Made by a program: the position numbers and the translations under genes. From Echinarachnius parma (Eukaryota; Echinodermata; Echinoidea; Clypeasteroida; Echinarachniidae), in NCBI GenBank assembly GCA_037951105.1, contig JBAMJV010005532.1, positions 1-64,000 of the forward strand: a DNA stretch of 64,000 nucleotides, written 5' to 3'. Positions 22,701-28,700 of this stretch are shown here, in pieces (within the stretch, counting starts at the first letter, position 1; each line of letters starts with the position of its first letter). The notes under the pieces were generated by a model. That model was given only the letters and a program-made list of their open reading frames with translations, was not told where the DNA came from and searched no databases.

Positions 22701-25700
22701 CTGCGTCCCAAATTACTTAATACATTAATCACCAACCTCATGGGAAAATCATTCAAAATAAAGAAATCCACAGAGTGTATATACCACCCTCAAATTAATT
22801 TGCATGTTCCCCTTCAATCAATCAATCAATTTGACCACTCTAATAAGTTATAAGCCAGTAATAATGAGAAATATGGCGTGGTAAACTTGTGCAAAATAGG
22901 TGCTGAATCTTGAGAAAATCCCTGTTCATTTTATAATAATAATTTGTTTAAATGTCCTTTGTATGTGATTATCCTTATTAGAGATACAGCAGATGTCTTG
23001 CGATTCATGAGACTGTTAGGTCAAAGGACGCCCTCGAACACCTTCAAACATTCATGGAGGAACAACGCCAGGAAGCAGCAACTAATACCGACACCGACAG
23101 AATGCTTATCCGAATGTTCCAAGGTACGGTAATCAGGGGCCTTTAATTTGCTCAACACTTTGAGACGCGATCGCTCAAAACTTTCTGAATTAAGCAATAT
23201 GTGACTTCACTTCATGAATCTTCAAGAAGCTTAATTTGGTTTGTATCTAATCGCAACTGTATGCAATTGGACCTTGATCCATGATTGACCATTATTGAAA
23301 AAAAATAAGGCGATAGCCGTAATGTGTCTCGCCCAATTGCGCTTTTATGCCAATGAAGTTTGGTTACAAACAGATGCAGGGTTGGAAAGTTATCGAACCT
23401 TGCAGGTCTTGCAGGTAAACTTTCAAATTTGACCTCATTTGACCTTTGACCTACATATGTGACCTTTGACCCCAGCATATGGAGGCCAATATAGGGCATC
23501 TACCAATCAAGTTTGGTTACAAACAGATGCAGGGTTAGAAAGTTATCAACCCTATTAGACGCTTACTCCAAAACTTTCACATTTGACCTCATTTGACCTT
23601 TGACCTACTTATGTGACCTTTGACCCCAGCATATCATGAAGGCCGGTATAGGGCATCTACCAATCAAGTTTGGTTACAAACAGATGCAGGGTTGGAAAGT
23701 TATCAACCCTAATAGACTCTTAACCCAAAACTTTCACATTTGACCTCATATGACCTTTGATACTTATGTGACCTTTGACCCCAGCATATCATGGATGATA
23801 TCATGATCATACAAACAGATGCAGGGTTGGAAAGTTATTCAAATTTTTGTAAGCGTCACGGACGGACAGACGGACGGACAGACGGACACAATTTGGATCC
23901 CTAAAGCCCTCTGCAGACAGAGCCGACTCGACCCGATTCGACTGGTTTTCATTCCGATCGGCTCAGTTTTCAGTGCCTCGCGACACACATTTTGCCAGTC
24001 GAGAGACGGTCGGATGCCAGTTGGGGCCGATTCAACACGATAAATCTGCTCCGACCGACAGGGCCCAACTCTAGCCTGATTGAAACCAGTCGGATCGGGT
24101 CGAGTCGGCTCTGTCTGCGCCGGGCTTTAGTCTCCCCTCCAACTACGGTGGGCTCGACAAAAAACGAAACGGGGTACTTGCCATAATAAAGACACATGAC
24201 GACTAGATTCACGGGATAGGACATATTTTACAAAGAATAATGATACCAAGAACAGTAATTTGGGTCAAGTAGTTTTTTTTTTTATATTTATGATCTCTTA
24301 AGTGAGACCATGTCAGGTTCCCATTTTTGTCAACTTTTACCAAATCAGTGCCTGATAAATCACACCTTCTGCCCGTCATAGCATCGAGCAACGATCAATA
24401 CGTGCGCTATGTTAAGTGTACATTCAGCTGTGTGCCGAGAGAAGGGGCATAGTAGGGAGTGAGTAGCAAGGGGTAACGGGTACGTTTTGTTAATGGTGCC
24501 GTCAGACCGACCTACGCTTCTACTACGCTCTCGGACAATAGCTGATCACAAGCACTGGAATAGATCTGCAAATGTATTTTGTTCAATAGGGAATGAATGG
24601 CAAGATTATTTCACATGCGTGAAAAAATAACCTCAGATAATATTCCATGAACAAAAGTTCAGATCGCGAAACCCCTACGCTTCTACTACGCTTGTTTTTT
24701 GATGTGTTCAAAACGAGCGTAGTATAAGCGTGGAGGTCCCACGATCTGAACTGTATCAGGGGGTATTATCAGTTCATGGGAGGTTATCTTTTCACGCATG
24801 TGAGATAATCTTCCCATTCATTCCCCATTGAACAAAAGGGTGCGGTTCCTTATTCCGAAGGTTCGTTATTCCGAAGGTTCGTTATTCCGAAGGTTCGTTA
24901 TTCCGAACACGCAAATTTCCTATACCCGAGTGTTCGTTAATCCGAAAATGAAATAGGGTTCGTTAATCCGAACATTTGTTGCATTATTCCGAAGGTTCGT
25001 TATTCCGAAGGTTCGTTATTCCGAAGGTTCGTTATTCCGAAGGTTCGTTATTCAAAGGGTTCGTTATTCCGAAGGTTCGCTATTCCTAAAATGAAATCGG
25101 TTCGTTATTCCGAAGGTTCGTTATTCCGAAGGTCCGTTATTCCGAGGGTTCGTTATTCCGAAGGTTCGCTATTCCTAAAATGAAATCGGGTTCGTTAATC
25201 CGAAAATGTATTTGGGTTTGTTATAATGCTATAATTTCATATAAAGAGATAAAATAAACTTAAATATTTGATTGGTCTGGCCAAGGGAGGGAAAGGGGGA
25301 GGGGTATGCTTAATGCAGGCTGTAAATTAAATAAACAAAACACAAACTATAGTATTATAACAAGCCCGATCTAATTTTCGGAATAACGAACCCGATTTTA
25401 TTTTCGGATCAACGAACCTTCGGAATAACGGACCTTCGGAATAACGAACCCGATTTTATTTTCGGATCAACGAACCTTTGGAATAACGAACCTTCGGAAT
25501 AACAAACCTTCGGAATAACGAACCCTCGGAATAACGAACCTTCGGAATAACTGAACCTTCGGAATAACGAACCTTCGGAATAACGGACTGTAACCGAACA
25601 AAATACATTTTGCGGAACGCCGCTCTAGCTACGTGTTTCTACTAGACTTCGCCTCGCGCTTCCAAATTTATCAATGTGGTATAAGAACGTAGTAGGAACG

Positions 25701-28700
25701 TAGTAGGTGTGACGGTGGTATAAGCAATTTATATTCAAAGGTTAACAAGGGGGTAATGATCACACAATAAGCTATTCATTGACCGAGTGATCGCATACCC
25801 GCTCGTTCATTCTTTGTTATATATAATTGCTTAACAGTGGCGAAGCACAGGTCGCAGTTGGAAACTGGAAAGAAAATGAAGAACCTCTGGGAAAATTTTC
25901 CCATCACTAAATCCTAACCCCCCTCCCCTCCCCCTCACTCTCTCCATGTCCGTTACGAAGTTAAATCATCAATTAACGCACCAGCCAGTTCCCAAACAGG
26001 AGCCAATTAATCAACATAACGCGGCAATGTTACCCCTTCTCACCCACAGCTGAATGCACACTGACAACGGCGCACGTATTGATCGTTGTTTGATGCTATG
26101 ACGGGCCTAAAGAGCGATTCATAAGGCACATACTTTGGTAAAAATTGTCAAAAATGGGAACCTGGCATGGCCTCACTTAAACATCCTAAATCAAAAACTA
26201 CTTGATCAAAATTACTGTTCTTGGTATCGTTTTTCTTTGTAAAAGATGCCCTATCCCGTGAACCTAGTCATGTGTCTGGAAACTGGAAAGTATCCCGATG
26301 GCAAGTATCCCGGTCCGTTGGGGGGGGGGGGGGGGGGGGGGGCACTCTGTTTATGGATGCATCGCTAACTCCTCTACGGGCCCGACCCTACCTGGGAGTG
26401 CTGCATACGGAGTTGCGATTAATCGCAAGTCAGAAAATGTGCCTAAATGCGCAAATCTGGTTGGGTCAAGTACACGTGTTTTCTGACTTAATCGCAACTC
26501 TTTATGCAACATCACCTTGAACCACTACAGGGTGTCCCAGAAAAAAACGAAACCGGATTTCATGGCAGAAATTTTCTGTCATAATGAAAATTGTCTTTGA
26601 TGAGATATACATGTATATGAAAAGCTCTGTTTCTCTTATTTCATTTGATCATACAACTTATGGCACATAATTCACGCATGACTGAATTAAAACAATGGAA
26701 ATTGGTGTTACCAAAATTCCATTTGCACTATACAGGGTGGCCCAAAAAAACTGAACGGGGCACTTCCCAAAATAAAGTAACACAATTATTATGTCCATCG
26801 GATAGGGTGTCTTTTCCAATGAAACACGATACCAAGAACAGTCATTTTGGTTGAGTAGTTTTTGTTTTAGGGCGCTGTGAGTGACACCATGTCAGGTTCC
26901 CATTTATGTCAATTTTTACCAAGTCAGTGCCCGATAATTCGCACTTACGACCCGTTATAGCGGAGCAGTACGCGCGCCATTGTTAGTGTGCATTAAGCTG
27001 TGAAACGAAAGAATGGGCACAGTTGCTCGATGCTATAACGGCTAGTAAGTGCGAATAATCGAGCAATGACTTGGTAAAAAATTGGCAATAATGGGAACCC
27101 GCTGACATGGTGTCACTCACAGCGCCCTAAAACAAAAACTACACGACCAAAATGACTATTATTGGTATCGTTTTTCATTGGAAAAGACACCCTATCATAT
27201 GGACATAATCATTTTTAAACTTTATTTTTGGAAGTGCCCCGTTCCGTTTCTTTTAGGCCACCCTGTATATACACAGGTTTGACTGTATTTGCATGTACTA
27301 AATCTTACAGAAAAGGAGCCAGAACTCGGGGAGCTTAGTCGTCGTCCGGACAGCGAGAACCCAGGACTGTTGAAGCTCCAGGAACTTCTAGAGGAGGTTT
27401 GCTACACTAGTACAGGAGTCCGTACTGCTTTCAGGGGGATCCTGTTCACACAGACCGTTGTATCCACGCAGGCTCTTAAGGCGTGGGTCTTTGAAACAGA
27501 AACCCTGAAGCACCTCTACCCTGAACTTCTGGTAGGATGCAGGCATCCTGGTAAGTAACACTCACTTGTAGCCTGTAGTTCTAAGGTAAGCATCTGGACA
27601 AACACATATCATTACACAGGGTGGCCCCCCAAAATCGGAACGGGGCACTTCCCAAAATATAGTAACAACATTATTATGTCCATCAGATAGGGTGTCTTTT
27701 CCAATGAAAAACGATACCAAGAACAGTAATTATGGTCGTGTAGTTTTTTGGGGGGTGCGCTCTGAGTGACACCATGTCAGGTTCCCATTTTTGTCAGTGC
27801 CTGATAACTCACACTTCCTGCCCGTCATAGCGTCGAGCGAACATGCCCATTCTCTTGGCACACAGCTGAATGCACACTAACAATAGCGCGCGTATTGCTC
27901 ACTGTTTGATGTTATGACGGGCAGTAAGTGCGATATATCAGGCACTGACTTGGTAAATATTGACAAAAATGGGAACCTGACATTGTGTCACTCAGCGCGC
28001 CCTAAAAACAACTCGACCAAAATTACTGTTCTCGGTATCGTTTTTCATTGGAAAAATACCCTTTACGATGTACCTTATCACTTTGTTACTTTAATTGGGA
28101 AGTGCCCCATTCCCCCCCCCCCCCCCCACCTTCTTTTTTTTTTTTTTTTTGGGGGGGGGGGGCCACCCTGTATATTGGCAGTGGTTTATTATTCATACAA
28201 ACTATTGGCTACACGCATGCCCCCGAGGCATGGTCATGGAAACGGAGTCTCTGAGTCACCCCAACCCTGAGCGTCTAGTAGGATACAGGAATCACTTTAT
28301 TTAACTTTCCTGGACTCTTATCCTGTTCAGTACAGACCTGTACAAAGTATGGAAAACAATACCATCTATGAAAGGAGGCTGCCATCGGAAGACTTAAAGG
28401 GGTAGTTTAGTTTTGGTAGAGAGGGCGCTGCACATCACAATTTTTTTGTGAGGTTATGAAAATCTGAGTGTCCAATTTGAGAGAACGTGCAATTTTAATG
28501 GCAGAATAAACTTTATTTGGTCAAAATCGACCCAGAAACGGCTGAAATATCAATAAATATATCTGATCTTATAATTATTTGGGGCCCAAATAATTAGATG
28601 GTTATTTGAAAAAAATTTAAAAATGTGCTTGCACTTTTTCAAAAATTTTCAAAAGCGTTTTTTTACTAGTTGTTGATGATCTTTCTATTTAATTATTGTT

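Noticed and set aside
24844-25590. CRISPR-like array of 16-bp repeats
   Set aside because: Units are contiguous without unique spacers, occur on both strands as a mirror image, and the genome is eukaryotic. It is a satellite-like core of an inverted-repeat element.
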